Shown here piece by piece: positions 35,279 through 47,333 of a stretch of 64,000 nucleotides of DNA. The stretch is from Hordeum vulgare subsp. vulgare (lineage: Eukaryota; Streptophyta; Magnoliopsida; Poales; Poaceae). The stretch's first letter is position 1. Each line of letters opens with the position of its first letter. The DNA lies in the NCBI RefSeq assembly GCF_904849725.1, contig NC_058521.1, positions 345,386,638 to 345,450,637 of the forward strand. The letters are read 5' to 3'. Below the pieces are notes generated by a model. That model searched no databases. It worked only from the letters and a program-made list of their open reading frames with translations, and had not been told where the DNA came from. The translations under genes were made by a program, and so were the position numbers.

Positions 35279-36722
35279 TGATACGTCTCCATCATATCTA
35301 CTTTTCCAAACTCTTTTGCCCTTGTTTTGGACTCTAATTTGCATGATTTCAATGGAACTAACACGGACTCACGCTATTTTCAGCAGAATTGCCATGGTGT
35401 TGTTTTTGTGCAGAAATAAAAGTTCTCGGAACGTCCTGAAAATTACGGAGAATATCTTTGGAAAATATGAAAAATACCTGCGCAAAGATCCACCAGAGGG
35501 GACGGGCCGGTGGGCCACAAGCTCGGTAGCCGCCGCCCCCCTGGTGGCGGCTACCAAGTTTGTGGGGCCCACGTGGCTCTGCCACCCCCAATTCCAGCGC
35601 TATTTATTCCCTTTCGTCCCAGAAAAAATCAAGAGAGAAGATTTCATCGCGTTTGCGATACGGAGGCGCCGCGACATCCTGTTCTTCATTTGGAGGGCAG
35701 ATATGGATTCCGTTTTGGGCTCCGGAGAGGGGAAATCATCGCCATCGTCATCATCGACCTTCTTCCCTCTCCAATTCCATGAAGCTCTTCATCGTTCGTG
35801 AGTAATCTATTTGTAGGCTCGCTGGGCGGTGATGAGTAGGATGAGATCTATCATGTAATCGAGTTAGTTTTGACAGGGATTGATCCCTAGTATCCACTAT
35901 GTTCAGAGATTGATGTTGCTACTACTTTGCCATGCTTAATGCTTGTCACTAGGGCCCGAGTGCCATGATTTCAGATCTGAAACTATTATGTTGTCACCAA
36001 TATATGTGTGTTTTAGATCCGATCTTGCAAGTTGTAGTTACCTACTATGTGTTATGATCCGACAACCCCGGAGTGACAATAATCGGAACCACTCCTGGTG
36101 ATGACCATAGTTTGAGGAGTTCATGTGTTCACCAAGTGCTAATGCGTTGTTCCGGTTCTTTATTAAAAGGAGAACCTTAATATCCCGTAGTATCCATTTG
36201 GACCCCGCTGCCACAGGAGGGATGGACAATAGATGTCATGCAAGTTCTTTTCCCTAAGCACGTATGACTACACACGGAATGCATGCCTACATCACATTGA
36301 CGAACGGGAGCTAGCCACATATCTCTCGGTGTTATAACTGTTGCATGATGAATGTCATTCGACGAATCGCTGACCCATTGCCTACGAGTTTGTCCCACCG
36401 TTGCTATTATACTACTTTGCTTTTGATACTGTGCTTGCAGAAACTAATCTTTCAGGCATGGTTGAATTTGACGCATTCAGCTCCTAATACTTGAGAATAT
36501 TCTTTCACCTCCCGTCGCGCGAACCAACAAATTTGGGTTGAATACTCTACCCTCGAAAATTTCCTCGATCCCACGCGCTGGTGGGCCATTGCAAGACAAT
36601 TTCTAATTGTTGAGCAATTGGGAGCAGCTCTTTTCTGGCTCCGTTGCCGTGGAGGCATCAAGTCAGGAATAGTTGCACGTCAACAACATTTTTCTGGCGC
36701 AAGTTGCTAGGGACTGCTAACA
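35279..36722 (+). repeat. Right LTR of the non-autonomous Athila element
   Basis: 1444 bp, TGATACGTC...GCTAACA, matching the left LTR apart from the indel near 35333 and scattered substitutions. The hairpin at 35510-35572 has a perfect 10-bp inner stem, GGTAGCCGCC with GGCGGCTACC. The LTR end contains a PBS-like degenerate copy (36695-36713). Confidence 0.88.
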
Positions 36723-36727
36723 CATAT
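36723..36727. repeat. Target-site duplication CATAT, right copy
   Basis: Matches 27229-27233. It fixes the right LTR end at 36722. Confidence 0.8.
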
Positions 36728-36989
36728 CCCATGCAAAACCCTAAAGTAATGGCACCACCAAGAGCCATTTCAGTGCAATCGAAGTCAGTGCCCCCGGATC
36801 AGGTAACCAACTTCTTAAAATCAGAATTTTCAAGTTTTGAGAATCAGTCTCACCGAGTTGGGTAAACTAATTAGGCCAGCCAAAATCTTTACCACCAAGA
36901 TTCATATATCGGTCTAACCAACTTCTTAAAATTAGTTCTCGTTGGCACAGTGCTGGCCCTAGGGGGCCAGCCCTGGCCGCGCCGCGGGC
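36728..36989 (+). repeat. LTR fragment continued after the Athila insertion
   Basis: Follows the CATAT duplication and probably continues the sequence broken at 27228 (both sides hold gtgccacc/caccgag-type wording). It ends in a GC-rich inverted repeat, ctggccctagggggccag, near 36953-36970. It has no coding content. Confidence 0.35.
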
Positions 36990-37809
36990 TAAACCTTTTT
37001 GTCGTCTTGAACTTCGCTCCTCCGCGTAGGTCGATGCTCTTCAAAAGACAGAGTCTTTATGTTAGGTTAATGACGCTTTGTAAGCAAAGCCAAATGTATC
37101 CATTCAGATGAATGAAAAGACTGTTTTCCTCTTTTCCGATTCCGTTCTTGGTATGATTCCTTTTTGCATAATGTGGGAGCTTGCCGGCAACTAGCGGCAA
37201 GGCTCCTTTCTGCGTTCAGTGCAACCATGGAAATGGCCAAGCGTAGCTTGAGACTAAATCGGGTGCTACGTAGCCGCTTGCTCTGTTGATCAGGTTCACA
37301 ACTGTTTGAAGGCGCTCTGCGGCCATTTAGGTCGTTTGAACGAGTTTGAAACAAAGACAAGGTGCACTGATCTTTGGGAAGGTCCCAGTATGCACAAACT
37401 CCACACACAAAGATTGGAAACTTTCAAAGGGGAAGCAAAGAATCTATCTACTTCAGATTTGAATCTTAAACTTAAAAAACTTATCTGCTCATGCGGTGGT
37501 TGGATGGCGTTTGAGTCTTTTGCCAGGGCGTCGGAGCCCTCGACAAGCAGGGAACCACCGCTCCCTGTGCCGTTTTCATCCAGCAAAGTCTTCTTGCCGA
37601 CGGTCCATGACCGTCGTTTGGAGGAATAGCCGGCCAAGGTGTAACCCCTTTGCTTTTCTCTTGCTAGGCTGTGCTTGCAGAGCCCCCGGGCGCTCTTTGG
37701 GCAATGATGCAACACTCTCAAGGGCGCAACACTCGCACTGGAGTGCGCCCCGGGGCTTCAGGACTGTGTGGTGCATCCTCAACGACTATGCATCGCTCTC
37801 CGGAGTTGC
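36990..37809. other. Possible mitochondrial DNA insertion (NUMT)
   Basis: The texture changes abruptly from the surrounding LTR DNA: balanced base composition, fairly long minus frames (37067-37408, 113 codons; 37296-37721, 141 codons), and motifs reminiscent of plant mitochondrial spacer/ORF sequence, such as ctttgtaagcaaagcc. It has no homology to any transposon in the window. It ends where an LTR begins at 37810. I cannot name a mitochondrial gene in it, so this is a suspicion only; an unknown transposon segment is the alternative. Confidence 0.3.
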
Positions 37810-39665
37810 TGTGGGGACCCCGACTTACAATTCGAGATCACCGAATGATCGTGCGAAGTGATCCCGGAGATCAATGCTCACCGAACACACAAACACTAAA
37901 TAATAAGAGTCTTACATCCGAGTACCGAATTATTACATCACATGACCGAATGGTCAAGTTCACAAGGTTGGGCCTAAGGCCAAATCATACTAATACAATT
38001 AATAGTGAAAATCATAGGGGCTAAGCGGGTGCCCATGCCATCAAGACTACACCGACATGCATTCTGACTTGGAAGCGTCCTAGTTTGCAGGGGCGTCTCC
38101 AAAGACGTACTCATCTCCAAACTCCGGTCCTTCCATGTCTGGTCAATAATATAACCAGTGGCAAGCCAATGAGTACTTTTGAATGTACTCGAAAATAGCC
38201 CATGATGTGAATATTGAAAGTGAAGGATAAGAATAACATGCATCTATGGTGGAATTCAACTTGGTGGAATGATCATGAATATGCATCGACTTAAAAAATT
38301 ACTTTTGAAGAACAGGTTGCAGATATCAATATATCTATCGAGGGTTGAACCATCCGGGCTCACCCTATATGCCAAGTCACCAATCTTGGTCATATCATTA
38401 CTTCCATAGTAACTCCTTTTTATCACCACTCACACACACTTGGTTTATGCAGAAACGACTGGATGTAGTTTAAGCAGGATTACCCAACTATCCTTGACCG
38501 TGGACACGGGTATTCGAATAGTTTTACACTCTGCAGAGGTAGTACGCTGGACCCATGAGATCTGGGAAACTTCTGTGTCATCCAAGACTCGTGGTATATA
38601 TCATACCCGAGGTAAGTACCCGATCAATACCTTTCCCTCGACGATACTAGACAAAGAGGTCCACTCGATTGGTACCCAGCCCACATGTTGTACGTCTTAC
38701 GAGCACTGACTCTGGACAGTATCAACCATGCGGGGACCAAAGGTGTGCCTGGAACTCATAAAATGGCATAGTCATCCTACCTGGCACGACCCCATCACGA
38801 GAGTGACCACGCATCACTCCCGCCACTAGTAATGTGGCTCTTTGCTAGCACCGACCAGAGTAATCTGCATAGCCCTGTCCCATAAGGGGTAATGTGGTCG
38901 TACTAGTAAGGTTGGGACGGTGCACACATCATAAACCTAATCCCATTTCCGAAACCATACTCACACAAATACCTGGTGCACCACTTCTTCGAAAGTTGCC
39001 ACCTAACCCATCATCACCCTCGGGCATTAGTGGCACCCGACGGGGTTTCCATAAATCTTTGATTTATACCAACAACATGCTCATGCTATTTACTCTAGCA
39101 TTACTTGTCAACATGATAATAGCATGATCCTCAAAAAGTGGTAGGATCAAGCTCAATGCATGTGCTCCGGAGGAGCCATCGGTAACATCACCTTAGTGAT
39201 TTACCGGCACTTATGATCATATGCAACGAAAATACTTGCTATCTTAACAAGCAATATAACATATGCTCAGTCATGGTCAAACGGCTGCTTACCTTGGTCA
39301 GCTAGGTATCCGGGGTCTTCGAGGTCTTCCGCTCTGATTCCCTCGTCACACGAATTTTCTATCGTCATCAAAAGAATAAATAAGAAATAGCTCACTCGAA
39401 AACAGATCACAAAGTCATTTTAAAAATGTTTTTTATTACTGACAAATCTAAGTTGTTATTTTGAAAAATATTGGCCTCTGTTTCCAATGAAGGAACATTT
39501 TTAAAATCAACCAAACAGAAGCCAAACTATTCCAATTTAGTTCCTTTTATTATTGCAAAACAGAATAGTTGTTGAAAAATTCATCTCAAGGTCTTATTAA
39601 ATACTACATATTTTTAGAAGAATAACAGTAGAATTTTTTTACACTGGTTAAATATTTTTCATCAT
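37810..39665 (-). repeat. Part of a long minus-strand LTR
   Basis: Starts TGTGGGGACCCCGAC on the plus strand and shares about 110 bp with 19565-19607 plus 21795-21868. The rest is non-coding, becoming AT-rich after 39360. It is broken at 39665 by the Athila element. The DNA right of that element (62782 onward) also looks like a minus-strand LTR and may be its other part. Short ORFs (38440-38709, 38894-39127) lack domains. Confidence 0.5.
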
Positions 39666-41169
39666 GTTTTAATGTTGATATTTATCGCTTCTTGGGCTGT
39701 TATTTCACTTCACGGTACAGTACTTATGCCTTTTCTCTCTTATTTTGCAAGGTTTACATGAAGAGGGAGAATGCGGGCAGTTGGAATTCTGGCCTGAAAG
39801 TGGAGCAAGTCTGAGATACGTATTCTGCGCAACTCCAAACGCCGTAAAAATCAACGATGATTTTTTTTCTAGATTTATAAAATATACTGGGCCGAAGAAG
39901 CGCCAAAGGGGCGCCAGCAGGTGGCGACAATCCTGCTTGGCGCGGCCACCCCCCTGGCCGCGCCTAGGGGGCTTGTGGGCAGCCTGCTGGCCCACTGGCC
40001 CCCCTCTTCTGCTATATGAAGGGTTTCGTCCGGAAAAAATATCAAGGAGGAGCAATTTCGTGGATTCGCCGCCGCCACGAGGCGGAACTTGAGGAAAACC
40101 AGTCTAGAGCTCCGGCAGGACGATCCTCCCGGGGAAACTTCCCTCCATGAGGGGGAAATCGTCGCCATCGTCATCACCAACACTCCTCTCATCGGAGGGG
40201 ACTCATCACCATCAACATCTTCATCAGTACCATCTCATCTCCAAACCCTAGTTCATCTCCTGTAACCAACCTCCGTCTCGCGACTCCGATTGGTACTTGT
40301 AAGGTTGCTAGTAGTGTTAATTACTCTTTGTAGTTGATGCTAGTTGGATTACTTGGTGGAAGATTTTATGTTCAGATCCTTGATGCTACTCATTACCTAT
40401 CTGGTCATGAATATGATTATGCTTTGTGAGTAGTTACTTTTGTTCCTGAGGACATGGGATAAGTCATGCTAATAGTAGTCATGTGAATTGGGTATTCGTT
40501 CGATATTTTGATGTGTTGTATGTTGTTTTTCCTCTAGTGGTGTTATGTGAACGTCGACTACATAACACTTCACCATTATTTGGGCCTAGAGGAAGGCATT
40601 GGGAAGTAGTAAGTAGATGATGGGTGGCTAGAGTGACAGAAGCTTAAACCCTAGTTTATGCGTTGCTTCGTAAGGGGCTGATTTGGATCCACTAGTTTAA
40701 TGCTATGGTTAGACTTTGTCTTAATTCTTCTTCCGTAGTTGCGGATGCTTGCAAGAGGGGTTAGTCATAAGTGGGATGCTTGTCCAAGTAAGGTAAGTAC
40801 CCAAGCGCCTGTCCACCCACATATCAAACTATCAAAGTAACAAACGCGAATCATATGAACATGATGAAAACTAGCATGACAGAAATTCCCGTGTGTCCTC
40901 GGGAGCGTTTTTCCTCCTATAAGACTTTGTCCAGGCTTGTCTCTTGCTACAAAAGGGATTGAGCTACCTTGCTGCACCGTTGCTACTTTTTTTACTTGTT
41001 GCTTGCTGCGAATCATCTCACCACACAATCACTTGTTACCGACAATTTTAGTGCTTGCAGATATTTCCTTGCTGAAATCCACTTGTCAGATCCTTCTGCT
41101 CCTCGTTGGGTTCGACACTCTTACTTATAGAAAGGACTACGATTGATCCCCTATACTTGTGGGTCATCA
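39666..41169 (+). repeat. Left LTR of the autonomous-type Athila element
   Basis: About 1504 bp. It could start at TGTTTTAATGTTGAT (39666) or at TGTTGATATT (39674); both LTRs share the longer start with one difference. It ends GGTCATCA. A GC-rich hairpin lies at 39913-39991 (inner stem ggcgcggcca with tggccgcgcc, outer gccagcagg with cctgctggc). TATA-like gctatatga is near 40011. Confidence 0.85.
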
Positions 41170-41180
41170 AGACTCTTTTT

Positions 41181-41198
41181 TGGCGCCGTTGCCGGGGA
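41181..41198 (+). promoter_or_regulatory. Primer binding site, tRNA-Asp
   Basis: TGGCGCCGTTGCCGGGGA, identical to the site at 28622-28639, starting 11 bases after the LTR end. Confidence 0.9.
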
Positions 41199-41276
41199 GT
41201 GAAGCGCCTTTGGTAAGTGGAACTTGGTAAGGAAACATTCATATAGTGTGCTGAAATTTATTGTCACTTGTCACTA

Positions 41277-42210
41277 TGGAAACTAATCCTTTGAGGGGCT
41301 TGTTCGGGTATCTTCACCTCAAACGGAAGCACAAATAGTTGCTCCTCAACCTGCTGCAACTACTTAAAATATTTGCTTTGAATTTCCTTCGGTATTCTTG
41401 AGAAACTGCTGGCTAATCCTTTTAGAGGAGATGGAACATCACATCCAGACTTGCATCTAATCTATGTAGATGAAGGTTGTGGTTTATTTAAGCTTGCAGG
41501 TTTGCCTGAGGATGAGGTCAAGAAGAAGGTCTTTCCTTTATTTTTGAAGGATAAGGCGTTGACATGGTATAGGCTATGTGATGATACTGGATCATGGGAC
41601 TACAATCGGTTGAAATTTGAATTTCATCAAAAAAAATTATCCTATGCATTTAGTACATAGTGATCAGAATTATATTTATAATTTTTGGCCTCGTGACAGA
41701 GAAAGCATCGCTCAAGCTTGGGGGAGGCTTAAATCAATGTTATATTCATGCCCCAATCATGAGCTTCTATGCTCGGCTTTCTCATGATGATCGCACCATG
41801 CTTGACACTTCTTGTACCGGTTCTTTTATGAAGATAGATATTGACCTCAAATGGAATTTATTGGAGAGAATTAAACGCAACTCTGAAGCTTGGGAGCTTG
41901 AAGAAGGTAAGGAGTTAGGTATGAATTTCAAGTTTGATTGCGTTAAATCCTTTGTTGAAACAAATACCTTTTGTGACTTTAGCGCTAAGTATGGACTTGA
42001 CTCCGAGATAGTAGCTTCACTGTGTGAATCATTTGCTGCTCATATTGATCTCCAAAAGAGAAGTGGTTTAAATATCATCCTCCCTTAGAATTCTATGTAG
42101 TTAAACCCACTCCAGTTGAAGAGAGAGTCATTGCCTATAATGATCTTGTTGTTCCCAGCGCTTACATTGAGAAACCACCGTTCCCTGTTAGGATAAAGGA
42201 TCATTCTAAA
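41277..42210 (+). pseudogene. gag of the autonomous-type Athila element (decayed)
   Basis: The likely start is ATG at 41277 (METNPL). Fragments of the gag domain appear in 41451-41660 (KDKALTWYRLCDD) and 41660-42088, and the typical downstream spacer is read in another frame to about 42210. There are several frameshifts. The sequence caagcttgggggaggct at 41713 encodes the conserved QAWGRL gag motif and repeats the PPT word by coincidence or conservation. Non-functional. Confidence 0.75.
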
Positions 42211-42219
42211 GCTTGAACT

Positions 42220-45200
42220 GTGATATGTAGATGCTACATTAGAACACCTACACCCCCTGATGAAATTAGAGTTGAACCTAGCATTGCTATTATCAAAGAT
42301 CTTCTGTCCGACGATGTTGAGGGACATAATATTCACTTATGTGAAGATGCTGCTAAAATTGCTAAACCTCATGCTAGAGACAAACATAGGCCTATTGTTG
42401 GCACGCCTGTTGTTTCTGTTAAGATAGGAGATCATTGTTATCATGGTTTATGTGACGTGGGTGCTAGTGTTAGTGCAATACCTTAATCCTTATATGATGA
42501 AATCGAAGATGAGATTGCACCTGTTGAGATAGAACCCATTGATGTCACTATTCAGCTTGCCAATAGAGATACTATCTGCCATGTGGGAATTGTTAGGGAG
42601 GTTGAAGTCTTGTGTGGTAAAGTGAAGTATCCTGCTAATTTCCTCGTTCTTGCTACCGCACAAGATAGCTTCTGTCCCATCATATTTGGTAGACCTTTTC
42701 TCAATATTGTCAATGCTCATATTGATTGTGAGAAGCAAACTGTCATTGTTGGCTTTGAAGGTGTGTCACATGAGTTCAATTTCTCTAAGTTTGGTAGACA
42801 ACCTCATGAAAAGGAGTTGCCTAGTAGGGATGAAACTATTGCCTTAGCTTCTATTGCCGTACCTCCTACTGATCCCTTAGAGCAATACTTGCTTGAGCGT
42901 GAAAATGATATGCATATGGATGAAAGGGATGAGATAGATAGAGTTGTCTTAGAACAATATCCTATCCTTAAGAATAACTTGCATGTTGAACTGCTTGGGG
43001 ATCCACCCCCACCAAAGGGTGATCCTGTGTTCGAGCTTAAACAGTTGCCTGATACTCTTAAGTATGCTTATCTTGATGAAAAGGAGATATATCCTATTAT
43101 TATTAGTGCTAGCCTCTTAGAGCATGAAGAAAAGAAGTTACTAAAAACTTTGAGGAAGCACCGTGCTGCTATTGGATATACTCTTGATGATCTTAAGGGC
43201 ATTAGTCCCACTCTATGCCAGCACAAGATTAAAACCGATCCTGACTTCAAACTAGTTGCTGATCATCAAAGGAGATTAAATCCTAAGATGAAAGACGTAG
43301 TAAGAAAAGAAATAGTAAAGCTCCTAGAAGCAGGTATTATCTATCCTGTTGCTCACAGCGATTGAGTGAGTCCGGTGCATTGCGTCCCTAAGAAGGGAGG
43401 CATTACCATTGTCCCTAATGATAATGGTGAATTGATCCCACAAAGGATTATTACTCGCTATAGGATGGTGATCGATTTTAGGAAATTGAATAAGGCCACT
43501 AGGAAAGATCATTACCCTTTGCCTTTTATCGACCAAATGCTAGAAAGACTGTCTAAACACACACATTTCTGCTTTCTAGACGGTTATTCTGGTTTCACCC
43601 AAATACCCGCTGCACAATCTGATCAGGAGAAAACCACTTTCACCTGCCCTTTCGGTACCTTTGCTTATAGACGTATGCCTTTTGGCTTATGTAATGCACT
43701 TGCCACTTTTCAAAGATGTATGATGGCTGTATTCTCTGACTTTTGTGAAAAGATTGTTCAGGTTTTCATGGATACTTCTCTATTTACGGGTCTTCCTTTG
43801 ATGATTGCCTCAGCAACCTTGATCGGGTCTTGCAGAGATGTAATGACACCAATCTTGTCTTGAATTGGGAGAAGTGCCACTTTATGGTTAATGAAGGCAT
43901 CGTCTTAGGACATAAAATTTCTGAAAGAGGTATTGAATTCGATAAGGCTAAGGTTGATGCAATCGAGAAAATGCCATACCCCACAGATATCAAGGGTATA
44001 AGAAGTTTCCTTGGTCATGCTGGTTTCTATAGAAGATTTCTAGGCCTCATACCAATCTCTTACAAAAGGATATTCCTTTTGTCTTTGACGATGATTGTGA
44101 GGAAGCCTTCGAAATACTTAAGAGGGCTTTGATAACCGCACCTATTATTCAACCACCTGATTGGAACTTGTCGTTTGAAATCATGTGTGATGCTAGAGAT
44201 TATGCTGTTGGTGCTGTCCTAGGGCAAAGAGTTGATAAGAAGTTGAATGTTATTCACTATGCTAGTAAAACTCTAGACAGTGCCCAAAGAAACTATGCCA
44301 CTACTGAAAATGAATTTTAGCAGTCGTGTTTGCATGTGAAAAGTTCGGGTCTTACATAGTTGATTCCAAAGTCACCATTCACACTGATCACGCTGCTATT
44401 AAGTACCTCATGGAGAAGAAATACGCTAAACCTAGACTTATCAGATGGGTTCTCTTGCTACAAGAATTTGATTTGCACGTAGTCGACAGAAAGGGTGCTA
44501 ATAACCCCGTAGCAGATAACTTGTCTAGGTTGGAGAACGTTCTTGATGACCCACAACCTATTGATGATAGCTTTCCCATTGAGCAATTGAATGTCGTCAA
44601 TGCTTCACGTAGTGCACCGTGGTATGCTGATTATGCAAACTATATTGTTGCCAAATATATACCACCTAGTTTCACATACCAGCAGAAAAAGAAATTCTTC
44701 TTTGACTTGAGACATTACTTTTGGGAAGATCCTCACCTTTATAAGGAAGGAATAGATGGTGTTATTAGACGTTGTGTACCTGAACATGAACAGGGACAGA
44801 TCCTACAGAAGTGTCACTCCGAGGCCTACGGAGGACACCATGCATGAGATAGAACTACACACAAGGTATTGCAATCAGGTTTCTATTGGCCCACTCTCTT
44901 CAAGGATGCCCGTAAGTTTGTCTTGTCTTTTGAAGAATGTCAAAGTGTAGGTAATATTGCTAAACGTCAGGAAATGCCTATGAACTATTCACTTGTCATT
45001 GAACCATTTGATGTCCGGGGCTTTGATTATATGGGACCTTTTCCAAAATCCAACGGGTATACTGACATCTTAGTTGTTGTTGATTACATCACTAAGTGGG
45101 TAGAAGCTATCCCCACTAGTAGTGGTGATCACAACACTTCTAACAGGATGCTTAAAGACGTTATTTTCCCTAGGTTTGGAGTCCCTAGATATCTAATGAC

Positions 45201-45939
45201 CGATGGTGCTTCACATTTCATTCACGGTGCTTTCCGTAAAACGCTTGCTAAGTACGATGTCAACCATAGAATTGCGTCTCCCTATCACCCTCAGTCCAGT
45301 GGTCAAGTAGAGCTAAGCAACAGAGAAATTAAACTAATTCTGCAAAAGACTGTCAACAGGTCCAAAAAGAATTGGTCTAAGAAACTCGATGATGCACTGT
45401 GGGCTTATAGAACTACCTATAAGAATCCCATGGGCATGTCTCCGTACAAAATGGTGTACGGTAAAGCATGTCATTTACCTCTTGAGCTTGAGCATAAAGC
45501 TTACTGGGCAATCAAAGAGCTCAACTTTGATTTCAAACTTGCCGGTGAGAAGAGGTTATTTGACATTAGCTCGCTTGATGAATGGAGAACTCAGGCATAT
45601 GAGAATGCTAAGTTGTTCAAAGAGAAGGTTAAGAGGTGGCACGATAAGAGGATACAAAAGCGTGAGTTCAATGTAGGTGATTATGTCTTGCTATATAACT
45701 CTCGTTTAAGATTCTTTGCAGGAAAGCTTCTCTCTAAATGGGAAGGTCCCTATGTTGTTGAGGAAGTATATCGTTCCGGTGATATCAAGATCAACAACAC
45801 GGAAGGTAATTGTCCGAGAGTTGTCAATGGGCAGAGAATCAAGCATTATATCTTAGGTACTCCCATAAATGTTGAAAGCAATATAATCAATACCGTAACT
45901 CCGGAAGAATACCAAAGGGATATTTATCAGCCTGTTTGA
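42220..45939 (+). pseudogene. pol of the autonomous-type Athila element: protease, RT, RNase H, integrase
   Basis: The protease motif CDVGASVSAIP lies just before a TAA at 42484-42486; the frame continues with IFGRPFLN (42685). RT starts in 43270-43775, with a TGA at 43363-43365 (a Trp codon in relatives) and FLDGYSGFTQI at 43577. A 1-bp loss at 43771-43776 destroys the second Asp of the catalytic box (VFMDT is read). RT continues at 43830-44060. RNase H shows CDARDYAVGAVLGQ (44189) and [10 protein letters not shown] (44380), with a 1-bp loss near 44316. Integrase covers 44800-45939 with a TGA at 44845-44847. Its zinc finger HSEAYGGHH is followed by only one of the usual two Cys (EECQS). D, D and E are kept in GFDYMGPF, MTDGASHF and GQVELSNRE. 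Dead, but young enough to read. Confidence 0.9.
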
Positions 45940-46270
45940 GACTCCGAAAACGAAGAGGTATGTGATTCGGTAATAAAACAGACTCCAAAACTTTTCCAAT
46001 AGGAATTTCTCCCAGTTTTCGAATATTTCGAATAGTCCGGAAAGTGCACGAGGAGGCGACAAGCCTGCCAGGCGCGGACCCACCCCCTGGCCATGCCTGG
46101 GGGGCTTGTGGCCACCTCGTGCGCCTCCCGGACTCCGTTTTCGTGCAGAGTACTCCTTCTGGTCTGGAATAAATCAATATATATTCTCCCGTAAGGTCAG
46201 ACCCCTGTATCACGCAGATTTCCTCTGTTTTTCGTTTCGAGCCTATTTTCGGCCGCAGATCTAGGTCAAG
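45940..46270 (+). other. Spacer with GC-rich hairpin ahead of the 3' ORF
   Basis: Non-coding. Positions 46035-46133 form a long hairpin: gtccgg with ccggac, gcacgagg with cctcgtgc, acaagcc with ggcttgt, gccaggc with gcctggc-type pairing, and an accccct-type loop. It resembles the LTR hairpin at 39913-39991. It lies 138 bp before the ATG of the 3' ORF, the same layout as 31854-31918 in the other Athila element. Confidence 0.65.
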
Positions 46271-46654
46271 ATGTCTTCTCAGGATTCAGAGGGGAAGAGC
46301 TATGTGGCTGATTACCTCGCTAACCCCAAGGTCTATGGGGACGAGGATCCTTGTGGCTGGACCACTAATGAGGAAGGAGATTATGATCGCAAGGGGAAGG
46401 AACAAACAAGTTCCAATGAAGAGGAGGCTCCTCTACCTGAACCTGGACACACGCATGTGGAGTTCAAGAAGTCGAGCCTCCCTGACTCAAGGAAGAAACC
46501 TAAGACTCTGTTTATCCCTTCTCGTTTCTTGGAGGAGAGTAAGCAGGAATTATGCGAAAGGGTGTTGAAACTTGAGGAGGAAAATGATGATCTGAGGGAG
46601 CAGAATTTTATGCTCAGGTGGAAATTAAACAAGCTCAAGACCTCTACAACAACT
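46271..46654 (+). pseudogene. Athila 3' ORF, coiled-coil protein, split by the LARD
   Basis: ATG at 46271 opens 128 codons up to the LARD insertion at 46655. After the LARD and the duplicated CAACT, the frame resumes at 59722 and meets TAA at 59752-59754, so the original protein was about 138 residues. It is highly acidic and polar at the start (DSEGKSYVADYL, GDYDRKGKEQ). Residues about 84-122 form a likely coiled coil (VLKLEEENDDLREQNFML). It has no membrane segment and is not env-like. It occupies the position of the extra ORF in Athila elements. Function unknown. Reading in place now runs into the LTR to 46846. Confidence 0.7.
46650..46654. repeat. Target-site duplication CAACT, left copy
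   Basis: Matches 59717-59721 exactly, flanking the LARD. Confidence 0.92.
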
Positions 46655-47321
46655 TGTGACAGCCCGATGCCGACGTTCCAGAAGATTCCCCTCTCTTTCC
46701 GTTTTCGTCGTGTGTCTATTTTGTTCTTTTGTTGCATCATCATCGCATCATGCGCATCATCAGCATGGCATCGGCATCCCGTTGCCGCCCGTTTTCAAAA
46801 CTTGCATCCGCTAGTAGTTGTCGGTTCTCGTCGTTGTCCGTTCTGAGTCCGACCGCACTGGCACGCGCCCGCGGCACCGTCGAAACCCTGTTTTTAAAGT
46901 GCATTTAAAACTTTCTCTGATCGAGGTGAAACTTGGCATGCGGTCGTAATTAGATATAGCTAGGCCGCATGTCGAATTCCGTCAACACATCGGAGTCCAT
47001 CTGGTACCCGAACGGTCGACCATAGAGGCACCGTATTCGGTCTACCGTCGGACGTTTGTCGGTGTTTCAAATCGCTTTGCCGTCATGCCCGTTTTCCCTC
47101 TCATCTCCGCCTAGCCTCTCTACACAATGCACCAACCTGCTCGCAGCCCAGTCCGAAAACCTCCCGGTACCCGGAACATACGGTCATAACCGTTAGGTCC
47201 AGATCAACCCCATTTTACCGCAAACAGTCATAAGTTTATCCATTGGACTCCCTAGCCTATTCATTCTCGACCGTCCGATTTATATCGGAGGGTCCGAATA
47301 GCCCCTAATCTAACCCACCTA

Positions 47322-47333
47322 TTATATATATAG
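47322..47333 (+). promoter_or_regulatory. TATA box of the LARD left LTR
   Basis: TTATATATATAG followed by an A/C-rich leader (accacctagtctaaccctag), in the same place in the right LTR (55540-55551). It is the likely Pol II promoter, giving a transcript with an R-U5 region of about 4 kb. Confidence 0.65.

Larger units (their letters stand above)
27234..36722 (+). mobile_element. Non-autonomous Athila-type (Ty3/gypsy) retrotransposon
   Basis: A 9489-bp element with LTRs at 27234-28612 and 35279-36722, a CATAT duplication, a tRNA-Asp primer site and a PPT. Its internal domain encodes gag-protease (28693-31529) and an Athila ORF1-like protein (32312-33334), followed by about 1.9 kb of non-coding DNA. 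No reverse transcriptase, RNase H or integrase motif occurs in any frame. It resembles the Sabrina/WHAM type of Triticeae elements. Such elements would need pol supplied by a relative, for example one like the element at 39666-62781, with which it shares the primer site and overall plan. Confidence 0.85.

Noticed and set aside
37067..37721. Minus ORFs as a real gene
   Set aside because: Two overlapping frames without recognised domain, in a region I can only suspect to be organelle-derived.
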